From Saccharothrix ecbatanensis (GTDB lineage: Bacteria; Actinomycetota; Actinomycetes; Mycobacteriales; Pseudonocardiaceae): DNA of 64,000 nt. The stretch lies in the NCBI RefSeq assembly GCF_014205015.1, contig NZ_JACHMO010000001.1:9610001-9674000 (forward strand), read 5' to 3'. Shown here piece after piece: positions 53,174 through 61,765 of this stretch. Numbering within the stretch: position 1 is the stretch's first letter; the number at the start of each line of letters is the position of its first letter. The notes under the pieces were generated by a model, which saw only the letters and a program-made list of their open reading frames with translations, was not told the origin of the DNA and made no database searches. Both the position numbers and the translations under genes were made by a program.

Positions 53174-53445
53174 CACTGCCCCCGCTTCGAACGGCGCTCA
53201 CGGGGGGAGATGTGCACCGTGCCGCGATCCAACGACCGCAGCAGCCCACGCGCACCGGCCATGAACGCCGTGAACGCGCCCAGCAGGTAGACGGCCACCG
53301 CAGCGAGCACGACCGGGAACCACCCTGAACCGTCCGGGACCACGATCCACGCGACCACCAGGATCACCGCCGGCCAGAACAGCAGCCGCACCAGCGACCA
53401 CGCCAACACGAACGGCAGCAACGCCACCTTGATCACGCGGCTCAT
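53173..53445 (-). CDS. Small two-helix membrane protein
   Basis: ATG 53445 gives 90 residues with hydrophobic helices VALLPFVLAWSLVRLLFWPA and FPVVLAAVAVYLLGAFTAFM and a basic tail. It overlaps both neighbours by TGATG, so it is translated in tight coupling. Small membrane proteins of this kind accompany SpdB in spread operons. Confidence 0.7.
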   Translation of the reverse strand: MSRVIKVALLPFVLAWSLVRLLFWPAVILVVAWIVVPDGSGWFPVVLAAVAVYLLGAFTAFMAGARGLLRSLDRGTVHISPRERRSKRGQ

Positions 53446-53729
53446 CACGACTTCCCCTCGTCCATGTGGTCCAGGTCGATGAACTCGTTCTCCAGCTCGG
53501 CGCGCGGGGTGCGACGCCGCACCGGCCGCCCCGGCTTGTCGATCCGGACCGCCGGCGGCTGAACCGGCGGCTGCTCCCGCAGTGGCGCGACGGTGACGTA
53601 GACACGGCCCAGCGCCGACGTGCCGCGGTTGGCGTAGAACCGGCTGACCTCCTGCACCTCGAACACCTGCCGCAGCGACTGCACAGCCGAGTCGACCTCG
53701 TCCGCAGTGCCCTCGACCCTGATTTTCAC
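53445..53729 (-). CDS. Small unknown protein of the transfer operon
   Basis: GTG 53729 gives 94 residues: an alpha/beta N-terminus (KIRVEGTADEVDSAVQSLRQ) with two beta strands (EVQEVSRFYANRG, LGRVYVTVAPL), resembling a small ferredoxin-like fold. A Pro/Arg-rich stretch and acidic end (FIDLDHMDEGKS) follow. Overlaps both neighbours. No family named. Confidence 0.65.
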   Translation of the reverse strand: MKIRVEGTADEVDSAVQSLRQVFEVQEVSRFYANRGTSALGRVYVTVAPLREQPPVQPPAVRIDKPGRPVRRRTPRAELENEFIDLDHMDEGKS

Positions 53730-53947
53730 GACCAGTCCCCCTCGTCGTCGTAGTCGTCCTCGTCGCCGTAGTCCGGTCCGTCGATCACCTCGGTGTGCAG
53801 CTCCACCAGCCGACCGGTGTGCTCGCCCTCGGCGGTGGAGAGGTGCTTCCGCAGTCCCTCCTCGGCGCTGTCCTGGTGGGTGAAGGTGATGAAGGAGGTG
53901 GACCCGCATGAGCAGTCCCAGCCGTAGCTGGTCTCCCAGCCGTCCAT
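53726..53947 (-). CDS. Small acidic protein with zinc-knuckle-like Cys pair
   Basis: The 73-residue product has one CSC pair near the N-terminus (YGWDCSCGSTS) and a strongly acidic C-terminus (PDYGDEDDYDDEGDWS). It overlaps the preceding and following genes by 1-4 bp. The overlap pattern and position in the operon are the main support for its reality. Confidence 0.6.
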   Translation of the reverse strand: MDGWETSYGWDCSCGSTSFITFTHQDSAEEGLRKHLSTAEGEHTGRLVELHTEVIDGPDYGDEDDYDDEGDWS

Positions 53948-54351
53948 CAGGCGACCTGCCTTTCAGCGGCGGTGGCGTCCTCGGTGACCCGAGCGGACGG
54001 CGTGAGGCCCGCACGCACGCGGTACTCGCGGTGCTCGCACCGGTCGCACCAGGCGAACTGCCGCAGGCACGTGCCGGTCGCGTCGTGGTCGTGCCCGGAC
54101 AGCGGCGGCTTGCACCGGCAGTCGTGCCAGACGTCGAACACGTGCCCGTGTGCGGCGCACAGCCGCTCGGCGACGCACCGGCCGCAGCTCAACGCCCGGC
54201 CGTCATCGGTGACGTGCCATCCGCGTTCCGCCAGCCACGTCATGGCTTCGGACTCGGTGGCGAAGTGGATGGTGGTCTCCCACTCCTCGTCGCGGTACTT
54301 CTCGCCGCACGTGTCGCAGACAGCCGTCACGCACGTTGTCGTGGTCAACAT
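53947..54351 (-). CDS. Cysteine-rich putative zinc-binding protein
   Basis: ATG 54351 gives 134 residues with three Cys pairs: CDTCGEKY; SCGRCVAERLC; and WHDCRCKPPL with CDRCEHREY. Several zinc ribbons are likely. Such Cys-rich proteins are common in actinobacterial mobile elements and probably bind nucleic acids or partner proteins. A longer frame upstream overlaps the neighbouring gene and is not chosen. Confidence 0.68.
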   Translation of the reverse strand: MLTTTTCVTAVCDTCGEKYRDEEWETTIHFATESEAMTWLAERGWHVTDDGRALSCGRCVAERLCAAHGHVFDVWHDCRCKPPLSGHDHDATGTCLRQFAWCDRCEHREYRVRAGLTPSARVTEDATAAERQVA

Positions 54352-54800
54352 CAGGCGGCCCTCCTTCCGTAGTCGTCGGTCGAGTCGGCGAAAAAGCAGG
54401 GCAGGCACTGCTTGCGCGGCCCGCGCACCACGTGGTCGACATGGGCCAGGTGGTCGGGGTCGTGGCAGAAGCGGCGGGCACGCATCGCGGCGTCGTGCGC
54501 CTTCCACATGGCCGGCGTCATCGTCCGGACCGGAACGGCGATCTCGTCGCGCCACAGTTCGCACACCTCCTCGGTGCGCGCGGGGATCCGGTGCCGGAAC
54601 ACCAGCAACGCGTCCGGGTCAACCCCGCCGGGCCGCAAACCCTTGGCCCGCAATTGCCGCCGGGTGTACAGGCCCCTGGGCACCCCGCCCGGCCTGGTCC
54701 CCCAACCGAACACCGGCAACCCGTCCCGCGAACCGCGGCACGTCACCGCCATCCCGTTCCACGGCAACACCACCGTGCCCAGCTGCACGCGGCGGCCCAT
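54351..54800 (-). CDS. Conserved-type AICE protein, RRQL-containing
   Basis: ATG 54800 gives 149 residues. The core WGTRPGGVPRGLYTRRQLRA, followed by LRPGGVDPDALLVFRH, is a pattern of small proteins repeatedly found in actinobacterial integrative elements. The C-terminus has a Cys/His cluster (RARRFCHDPDHLAHVDHVV, then KQCLPCF) that may bind zinc. Function unknown. Overlaps both neighbours (TGATG). Confidence 0.7.
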   Translation of the reverse strand: MGRRVQLGTVVLPWNGMAVTCRGSRDGLPVFGWGTRPGGVPRGLYTRRQLRAKGLRPGGVDPDALLVFRHRIPARTEEVCELWRDEIAVPVRTMTPAMWKAHDAAMRARRFCHDPDHLAHVDHVVRGPRKQCLPCFFADSTDDYGRRAA

Positions 54801-55075
54801 CACGCCACCGCCCCGAGGTCGACATCACGCGACTGCACCGGCCACGGCGTCACCGGCACGAGGTCAACCAGGCGCTTCGCCTCGGACTCGGCCTCCTCCA
54901 CGAAGTTCTGAACCCGTTCCCACTCGAACGGGTCCTCGGTCTTCCGGCCCAGGACGGACAGCAGGTCGGCGCGCTCGAACCACCAGTCCGCTCGAGCCGC
55001 CGGCGGGGCGGTGTCCTCCGGCTTGCGGAAGTCGTGCGCCATCACGGCCGACAACGCGCTGAAGTAGGTCGTCAT
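54800..55075 (-). CDS. Small unknown AICE protein
   Basis: ATG 55075 gives 91 residues, mostly helical, with WWFERADLLSVLGRKTEDPF in the middle. It overlaps both neighbours by 1 bp (TGATG), which supports its being a gene of this operon. No motif recognised. Confidence 0.6.
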   Translation of the reverse strand: MTTYFSALSAVMAHDFRKPEDTAPPAARADWWFERADLLSVLGRKTEDPFEWERVQNFVEEAESEAKRLVDLVPVTPWPVQSRDVDLGAVA

Positions 55076-55653
55076 CACGCCGCCTCCCGCGCGCCGTCCA
55101 GCGCGTCCAGCACCGGTGCGAGGTCGTGGTTGATCACGTGGACGATCGAGCTCACCGCGCACTTGGCGGCGTTGAGGTCGGGCGCGCCGTGGCGCAACCG
55201 GGGCACGGGCAGGCAGTCCACCGGGACCGGGACCAGCACCCGCACCTGCGGCAGCACGGCCCGACGGTCGTTGTCGTACGGCGCCGACCACCGTGGCGCG
55301 CCGTCGAACCAGTCACTACGTTCCCGACGCCACCCTGCCCACCGGGCGCACACACCCGCCAAACGGGCAGGCAGCTCGCTGACCAGCGTCACCGCGATCG
55401 CCAGCCGCCCCTCGTCGTCCCAGTGCGGTTCCACGTCCAGCACCCGCGGGTGGGTCAGGACGTAGCCGGGCGACATGACCGGCGGCAACGCCACCCGCAA
55501 TGCCGCCGTCGCGAACTCCGCCGGCAAGTCCTCCAGGTCGGCGAACCGCGCCGCGTCCTGCCGCAGGTAGGCCCCGTACCGCGACACACCGTCGCTGGCC
55601 AAGTCCTGGTCACGCCGGTTGTCCACCCGGAACGCCTGGATACCGTGGCTCAT
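55075..55653 (-). CDS. Unknown AICE protein
   Basis: ATG 55653 gives 192 residues with a strand-rich middle (EGRLAIAVTLVSELPARLAG, VLPQVRVLVPVPVDCLPVPR) and a helical end. No membrane or catalytic motif is evident. It sits directly after the WhiB gene, sharing the TGATG overlap. Confidence 0.62.
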   Translation of the reverse strand: MSHGIQAFRVDNRRDQDLASDGVSRYGAYLRQDAARFADLEDLPAEFATAALRVALPPVMSPGYVLTHPRVLDVEPHWDDEGRLAIAVTLVSELPARLAGVCARWAGWRRERSDWFDGAPRWSAPYDNDRRAVLPQVRVLVPVPVDCLPVPRLRHGAPDLNAAKCAVSSIVHVINHDLAPVLDALDGAREAA

Positions 55654-55976
55654 CACGCCACCTCGCCGATCCGCTCGGCGACCACCTGGTCGCGCCGGTC
55701 GCGGATCAGCTGCTGGCGCTCGTTGGCGGTCTTGCCGCCCCGGACGCCGTGCTGGTTGTAGATCCCCTGCGTCAGCTCCGACTCCAGGCACTCGACCTTG
55801 ATCGGGCAGCCGGCGCACACGGCCTTCGCCGTGCGGATGCGGAACACTTCCTCGCTCTTCGTCTCCCGCAGCTCGCGCGGCACGTCGTCCGACGGGCCGA
55901 ACCACAACTCCAGATCCGTGCCCTGACACATCCGGTCCGGCCAGTCCTTGAGCTTCTTGAGCGCGGTCTCGTCCAT
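55653..55976 (-). CDS. WhiB-family iron-sulfur transcription factor
   Basis: The 107-residue protein has four Cys in the WhiB arrangement: one near residue 17 (RMCQGTDLELWF), then AVCAGCPIKVEC with CxxC and a fourth Cys after five residues. The diagnostic turn GVRGGKTANERQ follows. WhiB proteins bind a 4Fe-4S cluster and sigma factors. Mobile copies are frequent in actinobacterial elements and probably adjust element gene expression to host physiology. Confidence 0.92.
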   Translation of the reverse strand: MDETALKKLKDWPDRMCQGTDLELWFGPSDDVPRELRETKSEEVFRIRTAKAVCAGCPIKVECLESELTQGIYNQHGVRGGKTANERQQLIRDRRDQVVAERIGEVA

Positions 55977-56203
55977 CACGCCACCACCGGCAACTGCGGT
56001 GCCGACGCGGCAGCGGCCTCCTGGCACGCCTTCACGTAGTCCGCGACCGCGTCCTCGGGGATGCGCAACGCGCCCTTGCCCGTGCCGATCTTCAACGCCC
56101 GAAGGACGCCGGACTCGATCGCCCGGTAGATCGTCGCGACCGAGACGTCCAGCATCTCCGCCACGGTCTTCACGCGGTACATCCGCGTCACCTGCTGATT
56201 CAT
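55976..56203 (-). CDS. xis: Excisionase-like small HTH protein
   Basis: The 75-residue protein has a MerR/excisionase-type winged helix: YRVKTVAEMLDVSVATIYRA followed by the wing GVLRALKIGTGKGALRIPED. It is the first gene of the long minus-strand operon reaching down to 45.9 kb. Its expected role is to bend att DNA and direct the integrase to excision. It is far from int, unlike in pSAM2, where xis is adjacent. Confidence 0.85.
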   Translation of the reverse strand: MNQQVTRMYRVKTVAEMLDVSVATIYRAIESGVLRALKIGTGKGALRIPEDAVADYVKACQEAAAASAPQLPVVA

Positions 56204-56361
56204 CCGATGCTCCTAGCGAGTCCCGAGAGCCCTGCAACGTGGGCAACTAGTGCTAGTGCTGATGTTAGGACTAAAACTAGCAAGGTCAAGTGGGTCCACG
56301 GGAGTTTCCTCCCGCGCTGCGCTAGCGTTCGGCCCTGAAATCAGCAGCTCAGGGAGGCTTT
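56204..56361. promoter_or_regulatory. Divergent control region of the AICE operons
   Basis: This 158-bp gap separates the xis-first minus-strand operon from the plus-strand regulator at 56362. It contains CTAGTGCTAGTGCTG (56248-56262) and the inverted pair GCTAGT (56252-56257)/ACTAGC (56276-56281) in an AT-richer patch. These are likely operators for one of the two XRE-type regulators encoded next to it (inference). Confidence 0.5.
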
Positions 56362-56712
56362 GTGTCAAAGGACTGGGACGCGGTCTCGGCAGCCATCACC
56401 ACTCGAATGGTCGAACTCGACATGAAGCAGACCGAGCTGAAGGAGCGCTCTGGACTCGCCTTGCAGACGGTTCGGGAGATCCAGCTCAACCTCCAGCCGC
56501 GGGACCGAAGCAAGCGCACGCTCGCGGCGCTGTCCGAAGCGCTGGGCTGGCCCGGCGACCACCTGTGGTTGGTACTGGAAGGCAAAGACCCTGGAGACCC
56601 TGACGCCAACGATCCGGTGCTCGCCGAGCTGGTGGCGCTGAAGGATGCGATCACTGTTCTTGCCGACCGTGTCGACGCGATCGAGCGGCGGCTAACTGCC
56701 GACGACGAATGA
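56362..56712 (+). CDS. XRE-family HTH regulator
   Basis: GTG 56362 gives 116 residues. Residues 10-65 form a Cro/CI-type HTH (ITTRMVELDMKQTELKERSG, LALQTVREIQLNLQPRDRSK), followed by a coiled-coil-like C-terminus (ELVALKDAITVLADRVDAIE) suited to dimerisation. It is divergent from the xis operon and is a candidate for the KorSA-like repressor of transfer/excision genes. Confidence 0.82.
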   Translation: MSKDWDAVSAAITTRMVELDMKQTELKERSGLALQTVREIQLNLQPRDRSKRTLAALSEALGWPGDHLWLVLEGKDPGDPDANDPVLAELVALKDAITVLADRVDAIERRLTADDE

Positions 56713-56860
56713 CCATGAGGCGGTCCAACCGCTGGTTGACCTGCACGGCAAGGCTGCGGACGTCTGCGGCTACCGCCCTTGCGTCGTCCCCCTGTGACAC
56801 CACTGACCTCCTGAGAACACCGCGATCACTGCGATGCCAGTAGCGTCGGACGAAGTGGGC

Positions 56861-56893
56861 GACGTACCCCGGAAAAACCTTCCGGGGTACGTC
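56861..56893. terminator. 14-bp-stem hairpin between two regulator genes
   Basis: GACGTACCCCGGAA (56861-56874) pairs perfectly with TTCCGGGGTACGTC (56880-56893), loop AAACC. It lies 26 bp before the start of the next gene. It may end the 56362 transcript, act as an attenuator, or serve as an operator. Confidence 0.6.
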
Positions 56894-56918
56894 AGCGATC
56901 TGCCGAGAGGCTGAGGCC

Positions 56919-58133
56919 ATGCGCGGAATGACGAACTCACTGACGATCGGCGAGCGCGTTGCGTGGTACCGCCGGCGCAGGGGAGTGCCTCAGGAGGTAC
57001 TCGCCGGTCGAGTCGGCCGAACCACCGATTGGCTCAGCAAGGTTGAGAACAACCGCATCGACCTAGACCGGCTGTCGGTGATCCGGAACCTCGCCGACGC
57101 CCTGGACGTGTCGGTCGGCGACCTGATCGGCGAACCGACGCTGCTCGACTGGAACCAGGAGAGCGGCACGAAGACCGTTCCCGCACTGCGTGCCGCGCTG
57201 ATGGACTACCGGCAGTTGACTCCGCTACTGGCCATGCCGAGTACTGGCGCGGAACCGGTTGACCTGGATGAACTCCGGCGTGAGGTCGGAGTGGTGTTCG
57301 ACGCGTACCAGGCGTCCAAGTACGGGTTCGTCGCTGGTCGCGCGCCACTGTTGCTTGCCGACGCTGTCCAGGCCGCACAGGCGCACGGAGCGGAAGCTCA
57401 AGGGCTACTGGCACTCAGCTACCAGGCCGCAACGTCGATGCTCACCAAACTGGGGGAGACCGATCTCGCCTGGATCGCCGCCGAGCGCGGGCTTTCCGCA
57501 GCACAGCAGACCGGTGATCCTGTCGTGCTCGGCTCACTGTTCCGCTCGGTCGTCCACGCCTTGCTCTCGACTGGCCGGTACGCGCCGGCTGTGCAGCTCA
57601 CCGAGACGGCGGCGGGTCTTCTCCAGCCCGAGCTGTCGCACGCGGACAGCGCGATGCTTTCCATCTACGGCAGCCTGTTCCTCGCTGGATCGATGGCAGC
57701 AGCACGAACCGACGACCGCGGGCGAACCCAGGACTTCCTGCGGGAAGCACAGGATGCGGCCGACCGCTTGGGCGCCGATGCCAACCACGTGTGGACCGCG
57801 TTCGGCCCGACCAACGTGAAGATCCACCGAGTAGCCACCGCGATGGAACTCGGCGACGTCCAAGTCGCCGTGGACCTTGGCCCTGCCGTCGACACGTCTG
57901 GCCTGCCCGTCGAGCGCCAGGTAAGGCACTCGCTGGAGACGGCGCGTGCGTTGAGCGCGTGGAACCGGACAGACGCAGCACTCTCGATCGTGCTGGAAGC
58001 CGAGCGGCACGCTCCCGAGCAAGTTCAGCACCACTACCTGAGTCGGCAGCTGGTGCTCACGTGGATGCGCCAGCAGCGCACCAAGCCCGGACATGCCCTT
58101 GCAGGCTTGGCTCAGCGGCTGCGGCTGGAGTAG
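56919..58133 (+). CDS. XRE HTH regulator with TPR-like sensor domain
   Basis: The 404-residue protein (ATG 56919 or 56928) has an N-terminal HTH (GERVAWYRRRRGVPQEVLAG, TTDWLSKVENNRIDLDRLSV) followed by about 300 residues of helical repeats (ALLSTGRYAPAVQLTETAAG, LETARALSAWNRTDAALSIV). The architecture matches peptide- or ligand-controlled regulators common in actinobacteria. It is followed after 35 bp by a Nudix gene, as in the regulatory module of pSAM2-like elements, and probably activates replication/excision (inference). Confidence 0.85.
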   Translation: MRGMTNSLTIGERVAWYRRRRGVPQEVLAGRVGRTTDWLSKVENNRIDLDRLSVIRNLADALDVSVGDLIGEPTLLDWNQESGTKTVPALRAALMDYRQLTPLLAMPSTGAEPVDLDELRREVGVVFDAYQASKYGFVAGRAPLLLADAVQAAQAHGAEAQGLLALSYQAATSMLTKLGETDLAWIAAERGLSAAQQTGDPVVLGSLFRSVVHALLSTGRYAPAVQLTETAAGLLQPELSHADSAMLSIYGSLFLAGSMAAARTDDRGRTQDFLREAQDAADRLGADANHVWTAFGPTNVKIHRVATAMELGDVQVAVDLGPAVDTSGLPVERQVRHSLETARALSAWNRTDAALSIVLEAERHAPEQVQHHYLSRQLVLTWMRQQRTKPGHALAGLAQRLRLE

Positions 58134-58168
58134 CGCGCACATCCGACGCCACCCTTAGGCTCTTCTAC

Positions 58169-58672
58169 ATGGATACGGACGCCGACCACTTCGCAACGCC
58201 CCGGATGGCTGCCGGGGCGTTGTTCGTTGACGACCACGACCGAGTCCTTCTCGTGCACAAGACCTACAGCAACGGCTGGGACGTCCCAGGTGGTTACGTC
58301 GACATCGGGGAGTCGCCAGCTGCGGCGTGCCGCCGGGAACTGCTGGAGGAGTTGGGCCTCGATCGAGAGCCGCAGCGTCTACTAGCTGCGGACTGGGCAC
58401 CGAACGAGGGGGAAGGCGACAAGGTGCTCTGGCTGTTCGACTGCGGAGCACTCGGCGAGGATGAGCAGAGGATCAAACTCGACGGCGCAGAGCTGGACCG
58501 GTGGGAATGGGTGCCAGCTGCACGGCTCGACGACTACCTGATTCCGCGGCTTGCCCGTCGACTCGCTCAAGCTCATGCTGCTCAGAGCCGGGGCGATACG
58601 GTGTACCTCGAACACGGCCACTTGCCTGGTCTCAACGCACGGACACCTCAATTGCGCGCAAAAGACGAGTAG
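58169..58672 (+). CDS. Nudix hydrolase
   Basis: ATG 58169 gives 167 residues. The Nudix box is complete: GGYVDIGESPAAACRRELLE followed by ELGL, i.e. G-x5-E-x7-REU-x-EE-x-GU. It sits in a small alpha/beta protein starting AAGALFVDDHDRVLLVHKTY. Nudix enzymes hydrolyse nucleoside-diphosphate derivatives. A Nudix gene next to the activator gene is also present in pSAM2, where it is linked to transfer regulation; a similar role is inferred here. Confidence 0.92.
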   Translation: MDTDADHFATPRMAAGALFVDDHDRVLLVHKTYSNGWDVPGGYVDIGESPAAACRRELLEELGLDREPQRLLAADWAPNEGEGDKVLWLFDCGALGEDEQRIKLDGAELDRWEWVPAARLDDYLIPRLARRLAQAHAAQSRGDTVYLEHGHLPGLNARTPQLRAKDE

Positions 58673-58711
58673 TCCTGCTGTAATTGCCGTGGCTACAACC
58701 GGCAGTGGGTC

Positions 58712-59179
58712 ATGACAGAGCGACTTGGGGAAAGATTGAAAAGTCTAGGCTTAGGTAATCACGATGAGAACGCGCCTGAAGTTGACAGGTTGCTTGAAGA
58801 GCGGGTAAAACTGCTGCGCGAATTTCGTAGCTATCAGCGTCAAGTGCATAGGTGGACTATCTCGTTAGGTAAGCTTCGGTTTAGTCGCCCCGTCAGTAGT
58901 CAAGGTGTGGCATGGTTGTTTCTTGTGTGGCACCTGACGGCTGGTGTCGCAGGTGTTGTCATCACGATTATATGGTCGAGCAATCGGGCGCTGGGTATTG
59001 CGCTGGTCGTGGGGTCATTGTTTGGTTTTGGCAGCTTTCTTTCTCAGGTGTGGGGTCAGGCGATAGGTCGGGAGAAGGATTATTTGGCGAAGATCTGGGC
59101 GGATGACGAAATTGAGGAGATGCGTGTTAAATGGAAGCGAGTTAGGGAAATTGAGGCGCGCCTAAGGGAAATCGTATAG
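58712..59179 (+). CDS. Membrane protein with flanking coiled coils (cargo)
   Basis: The 155-residue protein has a helical N-terminus (LLEERVKLLREFRSYQRQVH), two membrane helices (VAWLFLVWHLTAGVAGVVIT, ALGIALVVGSLFGFGSFLSQ) and a charged helical end (EIEEMRVKWKRVREIEARLR). This resembles the helix-2TM-helix layout of SLATT-type proteins, which are associated with nucleotide-signalling defence systems; the match is structural only. Base composition and codon choice are clearly less GC-rich than the surrounding genes, which supports recent acquisition. Confidence 0.7.
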   Translation: MTERLGERLKSLGLGNHDENAPEVDRLLEERVKLLREFRSYQRQVHRWTISLGKLRFSRPVSSQGVAWLFLVWHLTAGVAGVVITIIWSSNRALGIALVVGSLFGFGSFLSQVWGQAIGREKDYLAKIWADDEIEEMRVKWKRVREIEARLREIV

Positions 59180-59660
59180 TCTGTGTGTTGGGTGGTGAGT
59201 ATGGCTACGCATTGGCCGGGGGCACGGTTCACGTCACACTTTTGCCCCAACGAAACGACGGCAGACGACCACGAAGCACGATCCACAGTGGTCGTTCGCG
59301 GACGTTAAGCGGGCTGGTGGCTGTGGGTGCTGGCAGAGGTCGACAGGCGATGGGGGAGACGGCCAAGATCCGTTAGGTCCTCGGTCGGGCAAGCGTCAGG
59401 CGTAGATTCGCGCACTTGACCCGGGAGCACTCATGCGTCCGACTTGCGACCTGACGGATTGTTAGCCGTCTTGTTCGTTGTCTGCCGACACCTGCCCGAC
59501 GCTGCCACCAGCGCGCTTAGCGTCCGCGAACGACCACAGGGACCGTGCTTCACGGTCTTCTGCCGTCATTTCATGGAGCAAAAGTGCGGCGTTGATCTTT
59601 TCTCGCCGGCCGCCACCGGCACGATCGAAGGCATGCACCAGGGCGACTTGTCGGCAAGCC
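59180..59660. other. Stretch without a supported gene
   Basis: Several short frames on both strands lack ribosome binding sites and motifs. It separates the plus-strand regulator/Nudix block from minus-strand cargo. Confidence 0.45.
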
Positions 59661-60659
59661 CTACTGCCGGTTCGTGCCATCCAGAAGACTAGGCTCGGCA
59701 CGTAGGGGAGCGATCGACTCCAGCGAGTATCCCTGCCCCTTCGCCTGGTTCGTGCCTTGGGCATAGGTGGTCACGACGGTGAAGGAGGCGACTACCGGCA
59801 GGTCACGGTGTCCGCCAAGTAGAGCAACTTGCTCCGCCAGATGCTCAGGGACAGTCGCCCGGAACGGACGGCCAGCCGTAGGGACGAACCCCACCGTGCT
59901 CGAAGACCAGGTCCACCCGTCGATGGTGCCTTCGAGTGTCGCGCTGGCGACTTCTTGTGCTTCCGATCGAGAAGCCCTGTTCAGACGTGAGGCGGCTGCC
60001 CGAGACAGTTTGACCGCAGCAGTACCTCGGCGTGGGTCGTGCCACACTCCTCTGACCTCGAACTCTCCCTTCAACGTCGCCAAGGCGAAGGCACCCACCG
60101 CTCGCCGAGCAGACATATTCAGATCTTGCAGTGCCGCAGCCACCTCAGCACCGGTTGGGTCCTCGGTGTTCTCAGCCACCGCCATTAGAGCGACAAGACG
60201 TCGTAGACCAGCAGTTTCAACGCGTGCCAAACGCTCAGGCGAGATTGCGCCGGGAGGGGCTTCGGGAGCACTGGGAGTGAAGGTCAGTCTCACGCTGCCA
60301 GTACCGGGCATCACCTGAAGGTTCGAGACCAGACGCCTCAACCCTTGGATACTCTTCGTGACCTCCTTGACCACGGCCGCTGACGCCCCCACGAACCGAG
60401 CCAGCAGTGCCGCGTCAGTGGCGTGTCCGCGGACGGACTCGCCGTCCAAGTGGAGGTCGAGCTCAGGAGTCTTCCCGTACAGCGCTGTCACCAACTCCTC
60501 ACGGTGACGCCTCAGCCCACCTAGACCCGGGTAGTCAGGCGACAGCGTGCGCAGGAGCTGATCGACCTTGCCCAGGTCTTCGTGCGGATCGACGGGCCTA
60601 GCCAGCCCCACGCTACGACGGAAAAGCACAGGTGGGAGCGGTTCAGTCATGATGACCAC
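59661..60659 (-). CDS. Unknown cargo protein paired with a nucleotidyltransferase
   Basis: The 332-residue protein has a helical first half (DQLLRTLSPDYPGLGGLRRH, AVVKEVTKSIQGLRRLVSNL) and a strand-rich second half (VRGVWHDPRRGTAAVKLSRA). There are no membrane segments and no recognised motif. Its start overlaps the end of the nucleotidyltransferase gene by 13 bp, so the two form a translationally coupled pair transcribed from 61.2 kb. Such pairs are typical for toxin-antitoxin or defence modules (inference). Confidence 0.65.
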   Translation of the reverse strand: MVIMTEPLPPVLFRRSVGLARPVDPHEDLGKVDQLLRTLSPDYPGLGGLRRHREELVTALYGKTPELDLHLDGESVRGHATDAALLARFVGASAAVVKEVTKSIQGLRRLVSNLQVMPGTGSVRLTFTPSAPEAPPGAISPERLARVETAGLRRLVALMAVAENTEDPTGAEVAAALQDLNMSARRAVGAFALATLKGEFEVRGVWHDPRRGTAAVKLSRAAASRLNRASRSEAQEVASATLEGTIDGWTWSSSTVGFVPTAGRPFRATVPEHLAEQVALLGGHRDLPVVASFTVVTTYAQGTNQAKGQGYSLESIAPLRAEPSLLDGTNRQ

Positions 60660-61222
60660 CTCACCTCCACAAAACCCTTGCTGTTGTCGTAGGAGACGAA
60701 CTCTTGCTCTCCTCCAGTGTGCCCGCTACTCCCCACCTTGACACGAGACCAGAGGGCTGACCAGTGGTCCAGCTCGCTCACGCTGTCGTGGTAGAAGTCA
60801 TGCCCCTCGGGGAACCAGTAGATGCCCCTGAAGTCCGTGAGATGTTCCGACGCCATCCCACCCGGCTCGTAGCGTTCTTCCAGGCAGTGGCGGACTCGCC
60901 TCGTCGCCTCCACATGATCCACATCGCCGCCCTGCCAGATCGACTTCAGCTCAGGCCCGTTGACCAACACAGCGATGTCGATGTCGGACGGCTGCTCGAC
61001 GCTGGTGACGAACGAGCCGTTCACCCACACAGCAGCAATCGGCACCTTGAGCGCGGCCATCTGCTCTAGACGGCTGCGTGCAGTCAGGAGCATCGCCATC
61101 CGCATGTGCGAACCACCGAAAACGCGTTGAATCTCATCCCAAGTGGCCGCATGAGGTACCTCGGACACAGGAAGCACCTTCAGCTCCGGAGCGACAGGGC
61201 ATGTAACCAGAGCTGGGAGCAT
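60647..61222 (-). CDS. Nucleotidyltransferase-like protein (minimal pol-beta fold)
   Basis: ATG 61222 has a GGAGG upstream and gives 191 residues; a longer start at 61255 lacks one. The core WVNGSFVTSVEQPSDIDIAV has the GS...DxD motif of nucleotidyltransferases, with the two metal-binding Asp in SDIDI. The C-terminal half (DFRGIYWFPEGHDFYHDSV) resembles the DUF6932-type family. It may modify a nucleic acid or protein. First gene of a two-gene unit with the overlapping 332-residue protein gene. Confidence 0.75.
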   Translation of the reverse strand: MLPALVTCPVAPELKVLPVSEVPHAATWDEIQRVFGGSHMRMAMLLTARSRLEQMAALKVPIAAVWVNGSFVTSVEQPSDIDIAVLVNGPELKSIWQGGDVDHVEATRRVRHCLEERYEPGGMASEHLTDFRGIYWFPEGHDFYHDSVSELDHWSALWSRVKVGSSGHTGGEQEFVSYDNSKGFVEVRWSS

Positions 61223-61367
61223 GCGGCCTCCACGGTCGACGACACATCGGTCCATCGACGCCTGGTGATGAGTTGTTACACAACGCTATGCGCTAGGACT
61301 GCTACGTAGAGACAAACAAGGCAGGCGATACGATTACGTTACGTGACGGACCCTCTAGAGAGGGCTT

Positions 61368-61500
61368 CGTGTCATCCCGCCGACCTGGCTCGTCCCAACG
61401 CACGCGTCAAGGGGGCGCGTCGACAGATGATGCAAGGTTGGGCTGGGAGTGCCCCTTTTGACGCGTGCGGTTGCCCTCGGGGAGGTCGGCGGGTGACACG
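61368..61500. ncRNA. Candidate structured RNA: large imperfect dyad
   Basis: Two nested long stems are visible. The outer one pairs CGTGTCATCCCGCCGACC (61368-61385) with GGTCGGCGGGTGACACG (61484-61500), leaving one bulged base. The inner one pairs CGCACGCGTCAA plus G-rich bases (61399-61416) with 61451-61469. It lies in a 1-kb stretch without a convincing long gene. An RNA function is inferred from the folding potential only; inverted ends of a small mobile element are the alternative. Confidence 0.45.
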
Positions 61501-61765
61501 ACGCCCCGGCCCCACGCTGGTAGCCGAACCAGCGGTGCCGTTCGGTCATCCTGCTGGCCTGCCGCGCGGCGAGCGCTTCTGTTGGTCTCTTGCGGTCGCC
61601 TTCGGGGTCGCTGGCTGTTCCTCGCCGACGTCGGGACCGGCGCCCTTTCCTCGCGTGGCACGCCCGCGGGCCGCCAGGCCCGCTAGGGCGTACCGCACTA
61701 CTGGGCGTCGGTCCTTCGGCGTTGGTCTGACACCAACGGCCAGCGGCCCACGAAGGTGAGCCGCC

